64,000 nt of DNA, from positions 124,001 through 188,000 of the forward strand of contig CAZRMV010000004.1 of assembly GCA_964601275.1 (NCBI GenBank), in the 5' to 3' direction. The position numbers and the translations under genes are program-made. Numbering within the stretch: position 1 is the first letter of the stretch; each line of letters begins with the position of its first letter. The DNA is from JAOZPE01 sp964601275 (GTDB lineage Bacteria; Krumholzibacteriota; Krumholzibacteriia; JAJRXK01). Shown piece by piece: positions 23,578 to 31,697 of the stretch. The notes beneath the pieces were generated by a model. The model was not told where the DNA came from. It made no database searches and worked only from the letters and a program-made list of their open reading frames with translations.

Positions 23578-24138
23578 TCAGATCCGCGGTCCGCGGCCGC
23601 ACCGATGGCGGGGCTTCCCTCCGGGACTGCCTCCACCGCCATGGCCAAAGCCGCCGCGTTCGGGGTGACGGCTCTTCCACTGCACCAGTTGCGCCCGTTG
23701 CTCCGCGGTCAGGAGCTCGCGTACATCCATGCGGTGGGCCAGGTTCTGCTGCGCCGCCCGCGAGCGCAGGTCCGCGATCTTCTCTCCCGCCTTCAGGACG
23801 GCGTCCCGGGAAGCCTCGGGGTCGAGAAGCAGGACCTCCAGTTCGGCCCGGGCGGCCGCGATCTTTCCCCGCAACGCGATCTGGGCCTTCCGGTGCTCCA
23901 GGCGGAGTTCCTCGAGCCGGATCTGTTGTTCGGGGCTGAGATCGAGCTGGTCGATCCAAGACCGTGGTCCGCCCCCGCAATCGCTTCCTGGGCCCATCCC
24001 CATCCCCGGCCCCATTCCCCTGCCGGGCCCCATGGGGGGCGCGTCCGCGGGCTGGGCCCGCCCCATCCCGGGGGCCAGCAGCACCAGCAACAGCAGCAGG
24101 AGCAAAGCGCTTCCGATCGAACTCTTCTTGGTCATCAT
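23578..24138 (-). CDS. Spy/CpxP-like periplasmic protein
   Basis: 186-aa exported protein. The signal peptide has an unusually long Leu run (SALLLLLLLVLLAPGMGRA), then a Met/Gly/Pro-rich stretch that could bind metal (PGMGMGPGSD). A helical domain follows with LSPEQQIRLEELRLEHRKAQ and LLTAEQRAQL, the LTxxQ-type repeats of Spy/CpxP proteins. The C-terminus is Gly/His/Arg-rich. GGAAGGAGA lies eight bases before the ATG at 24138. As the last gene of a sigma-factor operon it is probably an envelope-stress or metal-binding effector. Confidence 0.7.
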   Translation of the reverse strand: MMTKKSSIGSALLLLLLLVLLAPGMGRAQPADAPPMGPGRGMGPGMGMGPGSDCGGGPRSWIDQLDLSPEQQIRLEELRLEHRKAQIALRGKIAAARAELEVLLLDPEASRDAVLKAGEKIADLRSRAAQQNLAHRMDVRELLTAEQRAQLVQWKSRHPERGGFGHGGGGSPGGKPRHRCGRGPRI

Positions 24139-24190
24139 CGTGGATTCTCCTTCCGTGGGTCCCGGGAATCCTCCCGGAGTCCATCGCGGG

Positions 24191-24697
24191 TCAGCGGCGT
24201 GGAGGCCGGGGAATCCATTTTCCCGGGCGGCGCCGCATCTCGGGTCCGAGAACATGGGCTTCGCGCACCAGGGCCTCGGTGGTGAGACTGTCCAGGCGGG
24301 CCTGCCAGCGGCTCACCTCCGCACTCCGTCGCAGGGCCTCGCTCCGATCGACCTCCGGTCGCATCATCTCCTCCCGGAAGGCCCGCCGGGCGGCCCAGAG
24401 GCCGCGCCGGGCCGCGCGGAGTTCGGGTTCGAGAGGGCGCAGGGAATCGTCCAGGGCGGCGCGCTGCGCCGGGTCCAAGCGGAGAGTGCGGTCGAGCCAA
24501 CCGGCCCGGCGGCGGACCCAATCCCCCCCGGGCCGCCCCGGTCCTCCCCGGTGCCACCCTCCGTCGCCGGGTCCGGGCCGTCCCGGGCGGTCCCAGGCCG
24601 GCCGGGACGGGCGCTCGTGGGAGTGCCACCACGCCGCGGCGAAGCCCAGGTTCAGGGCCAGGGAGAGCGCCAGAAGGAGTCGGGCCACCCGGCTCAT
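24191..24697 (-). CDS. Periplasmic heavy-metal-sensor-like protein (CnrX/ZraP type)
   Basis: 168-aa protein with an N-terminal membrane anchor or signal (LLLALSLALNLGFAAAWW). A Gly/Pro/Arg-rich spacer with several His residues follows, then a helical domain (LRLDPAQRAALDDSLRPLEPELRAARRGL) resembling the metal-sensor/CpxP-like fold. In CnrX-type systems such a protein sits between a metal signal and the anti-sigma factor. The start overlaps the anti-sigma stop by 4 bp (ATGA), indicating coupled translation. Confidence 0.65.
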   Translation of the reverse strand: MSRVARLLLALSLALNLGFAAAWWHSHERPSRPAWDRPGRPGPGDGGWHRGGPGRPGGDWVRRRAGWLDRTLRLDPAQRAALDDSLRPLEPELRAARRGLWAARRAFREEMMRPEVDRSEALRRSAEVSRWQARLDSLTTEALVREAHVLGPEMRRRPGKWIPRPPRR

Positions 24698-25137
24698 GGT
24701 CGATCCTCCTCCGCGGCGGGAAGCTCGAAGCAGAGGGCGGCGATGCTTCCATCGCTGGCGGCGAAGAGGGATGACGAAGCCAGGAGGTCACTCTCCCCCT
24801 CCAGCCCGGCCGTTTCCGCGGTGACCGACCGACCCGCCCACGCCCCGAGCAACAGTCCCACCAGGACCAGAAGGGCGTAGGCGGCCCAGGCCGGCCGCAC
24901 CGCCCGGACCCCGCGGCCCCGGTGCGGCAAGCGCTCCTGGAGGGACGGCCAGAGAGATTCTCCTCCTTCCGGGGACGAAAGACGCGAGCTCTCCCGCTGC
25001 AACCAACGCAGGGCCTCCACCTCCCCGCGGCAGCCCGCGCAGCTCTGCAGGTGGCGGCCGATCGCCTCGGCGGCGGCGGCGTCCAGCTCTCCGTCGACGT
25101 ACGCCATCAGCCGAAGGGGATGTTCCGGGTTCGACAT
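24694..25137 (-). CDS. Anti-sigma factor with zinc-finger domain
   Basis: 147-aa single-pass membrane anti-sigma factor. The zf-HC2/ASD signature is clear: MAYVDGELDAAAAEAIGRHLQSCAGCRGE, with the HxxxCxxC zinc motif at HLQSCAGC. A membrane helix follows at about residues 85-104 (YALLVLVGLLLGAWAG), with a short periplasmic tail. It holds the adjacent ECF sigma factor inactive until a periplasmic signal arrives. GAGGTGAG lies before the ATG. It is 57 bp downstream of the sigma gene. Confidence 0.85.
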   Translation of the reverse strand: MSNPEHPLRLMAYVDGELDAAAAEAIGRHLQSCAGCRGEVEALRWLQRESSRLSSPEGGESLWPSLQERLPHRGRGVRAVRPAWAAYALLVLVGLLLGAWAGRSVTAETAGLEGESDLLASSSLFAASDGSIAALCFELPAAEEDRP

Positions 25138-25194
25138 GTTCTCACCTCTTCGAAGACCCCAACGCTGGGGAAGGGGTCGTTCCTGCGGAAAAAA

Positions 25195-25764
25195 TCATCC
25201 TCCGGGCGTCATGCCCCGCTCCCGCAGACCCTCCCGGACGGATCGGGTCGCCCGGACCAGCAGTGATTCCACCGCCGACTCGCTGGTTCCCAGGACCCGC
25301 GCGATCTCCCGGTACGAGAGTCCCTCGATCCGCTGCAGGCTGAAGGCCATGCGTTGGCGCAGGGGAAGGGTCTCCAGGACCTCCTCGAGGACCCGGGAAA
25401 TCTCCTCCGCCCGCAGGCGGGCGTCGGTCCGCTGGGTACGGGGAGTCGGCGGTTCGTGCTGCGGAAGCAGGGGAATCCAACGCGCCAGGCGCCGTCGGCG
25501 ATGCCGCTGGCGGCACAGGTTGCCCGCGATGCGGAAGATCCACGCCCGGAAGGCGCCCTCGGGGCGATACCTCCCGGCGTGGCGATGGACCCGGAGAAAG
25601 ACCTCCTGCGCCAGATCCCGCGCCTCCTCCGGGTCGGCGAGACAACGGGTCAGGAAGGAGAGGACCGGCCCTTCCCATCTCTGCACGAGACGGCGGAAGG
25701 CGTTCTCGTCTCCCCGGGCCACCGCGGCCATCCAGGCATCGTCTCGGCGGGGGTCGCGTTCCAT
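25195..25764 (-). CDS. ECF RNA polymerase sigma factor
   Basis: 189-aa sigma-70 family ECF factor. Region 2 reads FRRLVQRWEGPVLSFL, DPEEARDLAQEVFLRV and FRAWIFRIAGNL. Region 4 reads LPLRQRMAFSLQRIEGLSYREIARVLGTSESAVESLL, quoted here in pieces: GLSYREIARVLGTSESAVE is the helix-turn-helix. The ATG at 25764 is preferred; a GTG two codons upstream is possible. It is first in the operon sigma, anti-sigma, metal-sensor-like, Spy-like. The frame continues upstream only as a shadow of the methyltransferase gene. Confidence 0.88.
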   Translation of the reverse strand: MERDPRRDDAWMAAVARGDENAFRRLVQRWEGPVLSFLTRCLADPEEARDLAQEVFLRVHRHAGRYRPEGAFRAWIFRIAGNLCRQRHRRRRLARWIPLLPQHEPPTPRTQRTDARLRAEEISRVLEEVLETLPLRQRMAFSLQRIEGLSYREIARVLGTSESAVESLLVRATRSVREGLRERGMTPGG

Positions 25765-25796
25765 CCCCACATCGCTTTCCGGATCCGGCGGAATCT

Positions 25797-26582
25797 TCAG
25801 CGCGCACGCCGCGCGACGAAGACCAGGTCGTGACTCGCCTCGGGATCGAAGGCCGCGCCCTGTAGATTCCCATAATGCTCCAGCCCGGTGAATCCTGCGC
25901 GCATGAGGGCATCTTCCAGTTCCGGCCAGGTCCAGCTCCGCACCACGATCTCCCGCGCCGACCGCATCACCACCGGCTCTTCGGTACCTGGAGTGAATTC
26001 CAGGGTGATCGGATGGAAGAAGAGATGACGCTCGTCCCGCGGGGTGAACAGGCGCAACCAGACCAGTTCGCCCTCCTCCTTCTGGGGATCCGGGCGCAGG
26101 TTGACCCCAAGGGTGCGGAGGCCCTGCGCGCGGATGCGCTGGTAGTTGAGGAGCTGGACGAGCAGGGGGGCACCCGGAGCGAGGGATGCGGCGATGGCCC
26201 GCAGGCGCGGCGCCAGCTCGTCGTCGTCGAAATAGGGCAGCACGTTGCCCAGGCAGATGGCACCGTTCAACGGGGTCTCGACCACCTCGGGCAGGCGCAG
26301 GATGTCCTCCTGGAGAAAACGTGGCCCCCTCGGCCCGAATTCCCCTTCGTAACGGCGGGCGCTCTCGATCTGGGCCTCGGAGGTGTCCAGGCCGACGGCG
26401 GTCCACCCGCGAGCGGCCAGCCAGCGGGCGTGTTCTCCGCTGCCGCTGCCCAGGTCGGCCACCGTTCCGGAAGGAGGCAGCCCGAGAACCTTCTCCAGGA
26501 ACGGGGTTTCCCGGCGCAAGCGCGATCCCCAGTCGATGAGATCGGCGTAGCGCCCGTCGGCGAAGCGGTCGTTGGATGACAT
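25797..26582 (-). CDS. Class I SAM-dependent methyltransferase
   Basis: 261-aa methyltransferase with SAM motif I VADLGSGSGEHARWLAARG at about residues 41-59. Motif II (VGLDTSEAQIESAR) and a later FLQEDILRLPE are also visible. The substrate is unknown. It is 32 bp upstream of the sigma-factor gene on the same strand, so it might be cotranscribed, but its function does not obviously fit. It is divergent from the GNAT gene at 26684. Confidence 0.85.
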   Translation of the reverse strand: MSSNDRFADGRYADLIDWGSRLRRETPFLEKVLGLPPSGTVADLGSGSGEHARWLAARGWTAVGLDTSEAQIESARRYEGEFGPRGPRFLQEDILRLPEVVETPLNGAICLGNVLPYFDDDELAPRLRAIAASLAPGAPLLVQLLNYQRIRAQGLRTLGVNLRPDPQKEEGELVWLRLFTPRDERHLFFHPITLEFTPGTEEPVVMRSAREIVVRSWTWPELEDALMRAGFTGLEHYGNLQGAAFDPEASHDLVFVARRAR

Positions 26583-26683
26583 GGTGCTCTCCTCGCGCGG
26601 CGCACGGCCGCTCTGGGGGGTGGGGCTCCAGGAGCTCGAGAGTCGGCTGGAGCGATGGATTCCCTTGGCCTAGAATAGACTCG

Positions 26684-27646
26684 ATGCACGAGATCCACAT
26701 CCGCCCCGCCCAGCTCGCCGATGCCGCCGCCGTGGCCGAACTGGCCCCCTCGGCCGAGGACATGCGCCAGGCCGCGCCGATGGAGATGTCTCCTCTCGAC
26801 GAGGAGGTCGTGCGCCAATGGATGCGCGAACGGGGGGGCGGGTTCGTCCTGGAACGCGACGGGGAGATCCTCGCCTACGGGGAGCTCCATGAGAACTCCC
26901 AGCAGCGGGACATGTACTGGATCGGTCATGTCATGGTGCGGCCCAGCCACCGGGGATCGGGTTTCGGGCGCACCCTGGTCGGCGCCCTGCTCAAGCACGC
27001 GGTGGGACACGAGGGAGCCCGGGAGGTGCGCATCAGCGCGTTCGCGGACAATCCCGCGGCCGTGCGGTGCTACCTCGCGTGTGGATTCACCGAGGAGGGT
27101 CGCCGCCGCATCGACGGCCGCACCCTGGTCGACCTCCACTATCGGGATCGCAATCCCGAGCGCATCCTTCCCGCGATCGCGGCGGGGCTGCTTGCCATGG
27201 GATCGACCGGTGTCTTGGCGGCGATCGCCCCCGAATCGTTCCTGGAACCGTTGCGCACCCTGGGCGGGGAACACCCCGGAATCACCCTGGCCGTGGCCGC
27301 GCTGAGCGCGGGACTCTTCGGCCTGCTTCTCCATCCCCTGTTGCCGCGCCGGCGGGCCGCCCGGCTCCAGCGCCTGCTGCTCCCGGTGATCTACGGCGCG
27401 GCGGTCGCCTTGAGCGCGACCGCCGCCACCACTGCGGTGCTCTTCGTCCTGGCGCGACTGGGATGGGGGCTGGGCGGAAGTCTCTTGGACTCGGGCACCG
27501 GGGGGTTGGCGGTGTTGCGGGGGGGCGGGGCGATGTCCTTGATCCTCGCCGCGGTCTCGCGGACCGTACCCCTCGGAGTGCTCGGAGGCATCGTCCTCGC
27601 CGGGACCGCCATGGTCCTGGATCGGCGCCGGGGTCTCAGGTCTTGA
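26684..27646 (+). CDS. GNAT acetyltransferase fused to a membrane domain
   Basis: 320-aa two-part protein. Residues 1-155 form a GNAT N-acetyltransferase with the acetyl-CoA loop VMVRPSHRGSGFGRTLVGALL (R-G-S-G-F-G) and the later NPAAVRCYLACGFTEEGRR. Residues about 165-315 contain four hydrophobic segments (IAAGLLAMGSTGVLAAI; ITLAVAALSAGLFGLLLHPLL; VIYGAAVALSATAATTAVLF; LGVLGGIVLAGTAMVL). The substrate is unknown; a membrane-anchored acetyltransferase is inferred. The ATG at 26684 begins the conserved domain; the frame is open further upstream. It overlaps the convergent DUF2461 gene by 11 bp. Confidence 0.75.
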   Translation: MHEIHIRPAQLADAAAVAELAPSAEDMRQAAPMEMSPLDEEVVRQWMRERGGGFVLERDGEILAYGELHENSQQRDMYWIGHVMVRPSHRGSGFGRTLVGALLKHAVGHEGAREVRISAFADNPAAVRCYLACGFTEEGRRRIDGRTLVDLHYRDRNPERILPAIAAGLLAMGSTGVLAAIAPESFLEPLRTLGGEHPGITLAVAALSAGLFGLLLHPLLPRRRAARLQRLLLPVIYGAAVALSATAATTAVLFVLARLGWGLGGSLLDSGTGGLAVLRGGGAMSLILAAVSRTVPLGVLGGIVLAGTAMVLDRRRGLRS

Positions 27647-28361
27647 GCGCGGAGCGCCAATCCAGGCGGTTGTCGCAGGCGAAGACGTAGAGCGGATACA
27701 GCCGCTGGAAGGTCTTCTCGCATTCGGCGAGGAAGGAGCCGGGAGTGAGCCGCGAGGATCCCTCGTGGATCTGCCGGCTCACCACCCACCCGAGGGTGTT
27801 CTGCCACTCCCTTCCCCGCGAGGGAAAGGGCTCGTCTTCCCGCAGGCCGAGCCGCCCGACACCCCGGACGAAACGCCGGAACTCGAATCCCCGCCGCAGG
27901 TAGTTGGCCTTGATGTACTCATCCAGCAGGGGGAGTTCGGTCATCAGCCGGGGCTTGAAGACTTCACGCATCTTCCCCCGTTCCTGGTGCCAGTCGTAGA
28001 TGGAGAACCCCAGGGTGACCCCGGTCCCCCCCAGGCCCACGTGCAGATGACCATCGCTCAGGCGGGGCACCCGCGTGTCCCACCAGAAGTGGTAGAGACT
28101 GGTCTTGAAATGGGGGCCCTCGGCGGGGGCGTCCGCTCCCAGCTCGAGGCGGCTGAAGTGATCCGGAGAGGCGGATTCGGGGGAAAAGTCGGAATCCAGC
28201 CCCCTCATGAACGGCGCCAGCGCGTCGTGGAGCTCGTGGAACGGCCGCAGCACATGCTCCTCGTACTCGGCGCGGTGGCTCTCGAACCACAGACGATGGT
28301 TGTTCGCCGCGAGATCGCGGAAGAAGCGGAAGGATTCGGCGGTGAAACCAGTGAAGGGCAT
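27636..28361 (-). CDS. DUF2461 family protein
   Basis: 241-aa cytosolic protein of the widespread DUF2461 family (no known activity). Family features are MPFTGFTAESFRFFRDLAANNHRLWFESHR, quoted only as FTGFTAESFRFFRDLAANN and WFESHRAEYEEHV. The family's KTSLYHFWWDTR and a late RLYPLYVFA are also present. The ATG at 28361 has GGGAG eight bases upstream. It lies 16 bp after the HIT gene on the same strand, probably in one operon. Confidence 0.8.
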   Translation of the reverse strand: MPFTGFTAESFRFFRDLAANNHRLWFESHRAEYEEHVLRPFHELHDALAPFMRGLDSDFSPESASPDHFSRLELGADAPAEGPHFKTSLYHFWWDTRVPRLSDGHLHVGLGGTGVTLGFSIYDWHQERGKMREVFKPRLMTELPLLDEYIKANYLRRGFEFRRFVRGVGRLGLREDEPFPSRGREWQNTLGWVVSRQIHEGSSRLTPGSFLAECEKTFQRLYPLYVFACDNRLDWRSALKT

Positions 28362-28377
28362 CTCGGATCTCCCGGTT

Positions 28378-28725
28378 CTAACCCGGTGGCCAGAGCATGG
28401 GTCTCCCCCCCAGCACATGGATGTGCAGGTGGGGAACCTCTTGACCACCCTCGTTCCCCGCGTTGATCACCAGGCGATACCCCCGGTCGGCGATTCCCTC
28501 CGACTCGGCCAGCTGGCGCGCGACGAGAAGGAGATGGCCGAGCAGTTCGCGGTCGTCGGGTCCGGCATCCTGGATTCCCGGAAGGGGTTTGCGGGGAATG
28601 ACCAGGAGATGGGTGGGCGCTTGGGGGCGGATGTCCCGGATGGCCACGCACCATTCATCCTCGTGGACCTTGTCGGCCGGGATCTCACCTTCGATGATCC
28701 GCGTGAAGAGCGAGGCTTCACCCAT
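28378..28725 (-). CDS. HIT family nucleotide hydrolase (HINT-like)
   Basis: 115-aa histidine-triad protein, the size of HinT/PKCI nucleoside phosphoramidases. The triad motif is HLHIHVLGG near the C-terminus. FTRIIEGEIPADKVHEDE at the N-terminus and INAGNEGGQEVPHLHIH complete the family signature. The ATG at 28725 has AGGAG eight bases upstream. It heads a two-gene operon with DUF2461. Confidence 0.92.
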   Translation of the reverse strand: MGEASLFTRIIEGEIPADKVHEDEWCVAIRDIRPQAPTHLLVIPRKPLPGIQDAGPDDRELLGHLLLVARQLAESEGIADRGYRLVINAGNEGGQEVPHLHIHVLGGRPMLWPPG

Positions 28726-28922
28726 GGGCCGGCTCCTGGAGGAAGAGGACGTGTCCGTGGAGAGTGGGATTGTACCGGTTCGGATGGTGGATTGCCAAGG
28801 GGAAGAGAGGCGGCGGAGGGGCCTGCTTGCCCCGGCCCCGGGCGTGCTGTATCCTGCAGATTCCGATTGAGACGGCGGCAACGATCCCCAGAAGAAGAAC
28901 TTCCGGCCCGAGGAGGATGGCC

Positions 28923-29258
28923 GTGTCCGACAGTCCTGAATACACCTACCACGAGCTGAGCAAGAAGACGGTCGCCGAGCTGCGCGAGATCGCCGCCGGG
29001 ATCGACCATCCCGCCGTGCGGGGCTACACCCAGAAACGCAAGGCCGAGGTGCTCGCAAGCATCTGTGAAGCCCTCGACATCGATACCCACGAGCACCACC
29101 AGGTCGTGGGGATCGACCGCGGGGCGGTCCGGCGGGAGATCCGGGAATGGAAGGCTCGCCGCGACGCCGCCCTGGAAGCGGGCGATCACGCCCAACTGAA
29201 GTTCACCCGGACGAAGATCCGCCGCCTCAAGCGCAAGATCCGCCGCGCGTTGCGATAG
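28923..29258 (+). CDS. Small basic protein with Rho-N/SAP-like domain
   Basis: 111-aa protein not assigned to a known gene. Residues about 7-55 (YHELSKKTVAELREIAAGI ... QKRKAEVLASICEALDI) resemble the Rho N-terminal or SAP helix-extended-loop-helix fold that binds nucleic acid. The C-terminus is very basic (TRTKIRRLKRKIRRALR), which supports nucleic-acid or ribosome contact. An AGGAGG abuts an in-frame ATG at 28917, too close to use it, and stands six bases before the GTG at 28923; the GTG is therefore the likely start. It is a single gene. Confidence 0.65.
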   Translation: MSDSPEYTYHELSKKTVAELREIAAGIDHPAVRGYTQKRKAEVLASICEALDIDTHEHHQVVGIDRGAVRREIREWKARRDAALEAGDHAQLKFTRTKIRRLKRKIRRALR

Positions 29259-29735
29259 ACCCCCCTCCCGGCCGGATCGATGGCGTCCTCCCATCCGTCT
29301 TGACGGAGGATGCGACCCGGTCGTGCCCCGGTCGGGAGCAGGCGTCCGGATCGTGGTGTGTCGTTTCCCGGGATGCCTTCTCCTGCCGGGTGACCCGGGG
29401 CGGTTTCCCCGGCCGCGTGCGCTTTGACACGGTTCCCGGGGCGACGAACAGCATTGTGCAATGCCCCCACGGGACGCGTCGCGCCCGCGCGGAACCCCCT
29501 GCCATGTCCCGGATACCGAAAGCCGGCGCAAAGACCCCCGAAGTCTCCACGCAGGCCTCCCGGGGAGGAGGGTGACGCCGACCTCCCGGCTTTGCGGCAA
29601 CCCTCTGGGGAGTCCTGGGCGTTCCTGGGAATCAACCCCCATGCATGCGGAATGGCATGGATCTCAACAGCTTAGCGAGAATGGCACGCCTCCTGCTTTC
29701 CGTCGGGTGTCCGATTGCCTCAAGGAGGCTTTGCG
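29259..29735. other. Long leader region of the minor-pilin operon
   Basis: 477 bp without a credible gene. Seen in it: a short hairpin CCGTC-TT-GACGG just after the upstream stop; GC-rich self-complementary stretches around 29385-29425 and 29565-29580; strings GGCGCAAAG and GCGGCAACC at about 29525 and 29600; and CCATGC/GCATGG at about 29640-29665. No promoter could be fixed. A structured 5' leader is possible, but no known riboswitch matched well. Confidence 0.35.
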
Positions 29736-30182
29736 ATGTTGCTGCAGAACCAACGGAAACACGCCGGGTTCACCCTGATGGAACTCATGGTCATCGTGGT
29801 GCTGATCGGCATCGCAGCGGCCGTCGTCGTGCCCAACTTCGCGGGGAGCATGCGCGCGGCCCGGTCCGATCGTGCCGCGATCGAGCTGCAGGCGGATCTG
29901 CACTGGGCCATCTCCCGGGCGCGCGCCACCGGACGATCCCTGCGGGTCGTCTTCTCGGGCAGCGGATACGAGATCCGCGACGCCGCCGACAGTACCCAGG
30001 TCCTCCGGCAGCAGAACTACGGGGACGCCGCCACCTTCGCTTCCTCGAACAACCCCCTGATCATGCCCTGGGGGATGGTGCAACCCGGCCAGATCTACAT
30101 CGAGGGATCCAACGGGCTCAAACAGCTCGACCTTCTTCCCACGGGACAGCTCCGGCACGCCAACGGGACGGGAATGCCATGA
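29736..30182 (+). CDS. Type IV minor pilin, FimT/GspH-like
   Basis: 148-aa prepilin. Prepilin peptidase site is KHAG/FTLMELMVIVVLIG with the conserved Glu at mature position 5, followed by the membrane helix to about residue 32. The globular part fits the GspH/FimT domain (RATGRSLRVVFSGSGYEI). AAGGAGG lies eight bases before the ATG at 29736. It is the first gene of an operon FimT-PilV-PilW-PilX-PilY1 that builds the priming complex at the pilus tip. Confidence 0.88.
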   Translation: MLLQNQRKHAGFTLMELMVIVVLIGIAAAVVVPNFAGSMRAARSDRAAIELQADLHWAISRARATGRSLRVVFSGSGYEIRDAADSTQVLRQQNYGDAATFASSNNPLIMPWGMVQPGQIYIEGSNGLKQLDLLPTGQLRHANGTGMP

Positions 30183-30565
30183 TCGGTCGCACGCACCGCA
30201 ACGAAGACGGATTCAGCCTGGTGGAGATCCTCATCGTGTTCGTCCTGATCGGGGTGGCGCTGATGCCATTGGCCGGTGTCCAGTTGAATTCACGACGCAC
30301 GGTGCACGACTCCATGCGGTACGGAACCGCCGTCCAACTGGCGCAGAACGAACTCGAGAAGCTGCGCGCGGCCGGGTTCGGCACCGCGGTGGCCGATTCG
30401 ACCCGCAACGGGAATTTCACCATCGTCACCACCGTGACGCCGGAGATCAACCCCTTGACCGGGTTGCCGTCGAACGAACTGGAGCGCTTGAGCGTAAGCG
30501 TTCTCTGGCAGGAGGACGACGGCCAACGGTCCGTGGTTCTCACCGGATTGAGAGCAAACCGATGA
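30179..30565 (+). CDS. Type IV minor pilin, PilV/GspI-like
   Basis: 128-aa prepilin with processing site NEDG/FSLVEILIVFVLIG (Glu5 present). The start ATG overlaps the upstream stop (ATGA). The C-terminal part contains VQLAQNELEKLRAAGF, a common PilV element after the pilin helix. The larger open frame starting upstream of the operon is not used. Confidence 0.82.
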   Translation: MIGRTHRNEDGFSLVEILIVFVLIGVALMPLAGVQLNSRRTVHDSMRYGTAVQLAQNELEKLRAAGFGTAVADSTRNGNFTIVTTVTPEINPLTGLPSNELERLSVSVLWQEDDGQRSVVLTGLRANR

Positions 30566-31152
30566 TGCGCCCGCTTCCGACCCTGCGCCAGGACCGCGGT
30601 CTGACGCTCGTGGAGGTGTTGATCGGAATCGCCATGGGGTCGATTGCCGCGGCGGTCCTGTTCGCCACCTTCCTGGGCAGCCGGGATGTCTACGTCAAGA
30701 ACCAGACCGAGACCAATGTCCATGGTGACGCGCAAGCGGTCCTGGGGCTGTTGGCCAATGAGATCCGCGCCGCGGGAAGCGACGCCACCGAGCTGGGATT
30801 GACCGGCCGGGGGGTCGCAATGGCCTCCAGCGACAGCCTGCACCTGGTCAGCGATCTCGATGGAGACGGAACCATCGGGGTGACCGAGCCCCCCGAAGAC
30901 GTGGTCTACGCCTATGACCGCGCGGCGGGGACCTTGACCCGGGATACCGGGACCGGGCCGGTCGTGCTGCTGGAAGGCATCGAGAGCCTCGATCTCCGGT
31001 ATCTCGACGCCAACAACCAGGCGCTGCCGGCGGGGGGGAATGGACATGTCGATCCCGACTCCCTGCGCGCGGTGGAGATCACCCTCTCCGTGCGCAAGCC
31101 GGACGGCACCACCGAGAACCTGACCCGGGTCTATGCATTCCGTGCCCGGTGA
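30562..31152 (+). CDS. Type IV minor pilin, PilW/GspJ-like
   Basis: 196-aa prepilin with processing site QDRG/LTLVEVLIGIAMG (Glu5 present). After the helix comes DAQAVLGLLANEIRAAGSDATE, the PilW/GspJ-type signature LxxEIRxAG. The start overlaps the PilV stop (ATGATG). Same operon as FimT and PilV. Confidence 0.85.
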   Translation: MMRPLPTLRQDRGLTLVEVLIGIAMGSIAAAVLFATFLGSRDVYVKNQTETNVHGDAQAVLGLLANEIRAAGSDATELGLTGRGVAMASSDSLHLVSDLDGDGTIGVTEPPEDVVYAYDRAAGTLTRDTGTGPVVLLEGIESLDLRYLDANNQALPAGGNGHVDPDSLRAVEITLSVRKPDGTTENLTRVYAFRAR

Positions 31153-31206
31153 GCCCGTCGGATCGCGAACACGAACCGGAAGCTGGAGATCGAAAGGGAC
31201 GAGTCG

Positions 31207-31671
31207 ATGAAGACAAGCAGACGTGGACCGGTCTTGAAGAACCAGGACGGCACCGTCCTGGTGGCCACCCTGCTGGCCCTGGCCTTGTTGGCGATCCTGG
31301 CCCTCGTCGCCGCCCGCCTTGCGGTCAACGAACGTCAGAGCAGCTGGAATGAGTGGGTCCACGCGGGTTCGTTCCAGGCGGCGGATTCCGGGGGCGAAGC
31401 CGCCATCGGGTGGTTGCTCGAGACCCGTGGGGCTCCTCCGATCCCCAACTACGGTGCGAGCATGCGGGTGGGCTCCCGGGGAATGACCTCCCTGGACGGC
31501 TCCCAGAACTACAGCTACAGCGTCGATTTCGTCCGCGTGACCCACCGGGCGGGCAACGGGGTGATGTTTCCCGAGTTCTACTACAACGTGTCTTCTTCGG
31601 GGGAAGCTGGAAGCAACGGCAAGAGCAACGTCAACCTGCTGGTCAGCAAGCAGATCCTTCTGGGCTATTGA
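31207..31671 (+). CDS. Type IV pilus assembly protein PilX-like
   Basis: 154-aa protein with an N-terminal pilin-like helix (NQDG/TVLVATLLALALLAILALVAARLA) that lacks Glu5, as is usual in PilX/GspK. The next segment ERQSSWNEWVHAGSFQAADSGGEAAI matches the PilX pattern of Ala-rich helix and A-ADSG-E-A. It ends about 26 bp before PilY1. Confidence 0.8.
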   Translation: MKTSRRGPVLKNQDGTVLVATLLALALLAILALVAARLAVNERQSSWNEWVHAGSFQAADSGGEAAIGWLLETRGAPPIPNYGASMRVGSRGMTSLDGSQNYSYSVDFVRVTHRAGNGVMFPEFYYNVSSSGEAGSNGKSNVNLLVSKQILLGY

Positions 31672-31697
31672 CGCCCGGTTTCGAGGAAGGAAGAACC

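Noticed and set aside
29500..29620. c-di-GMP (GEMM) or SAM riboswitch before the pilin operon
   Set aside because: Only short fragments (GGCGCAAAG, GCGGCAACC) resemble known aptamers; the required helices and tetraloop receptor could not be built.
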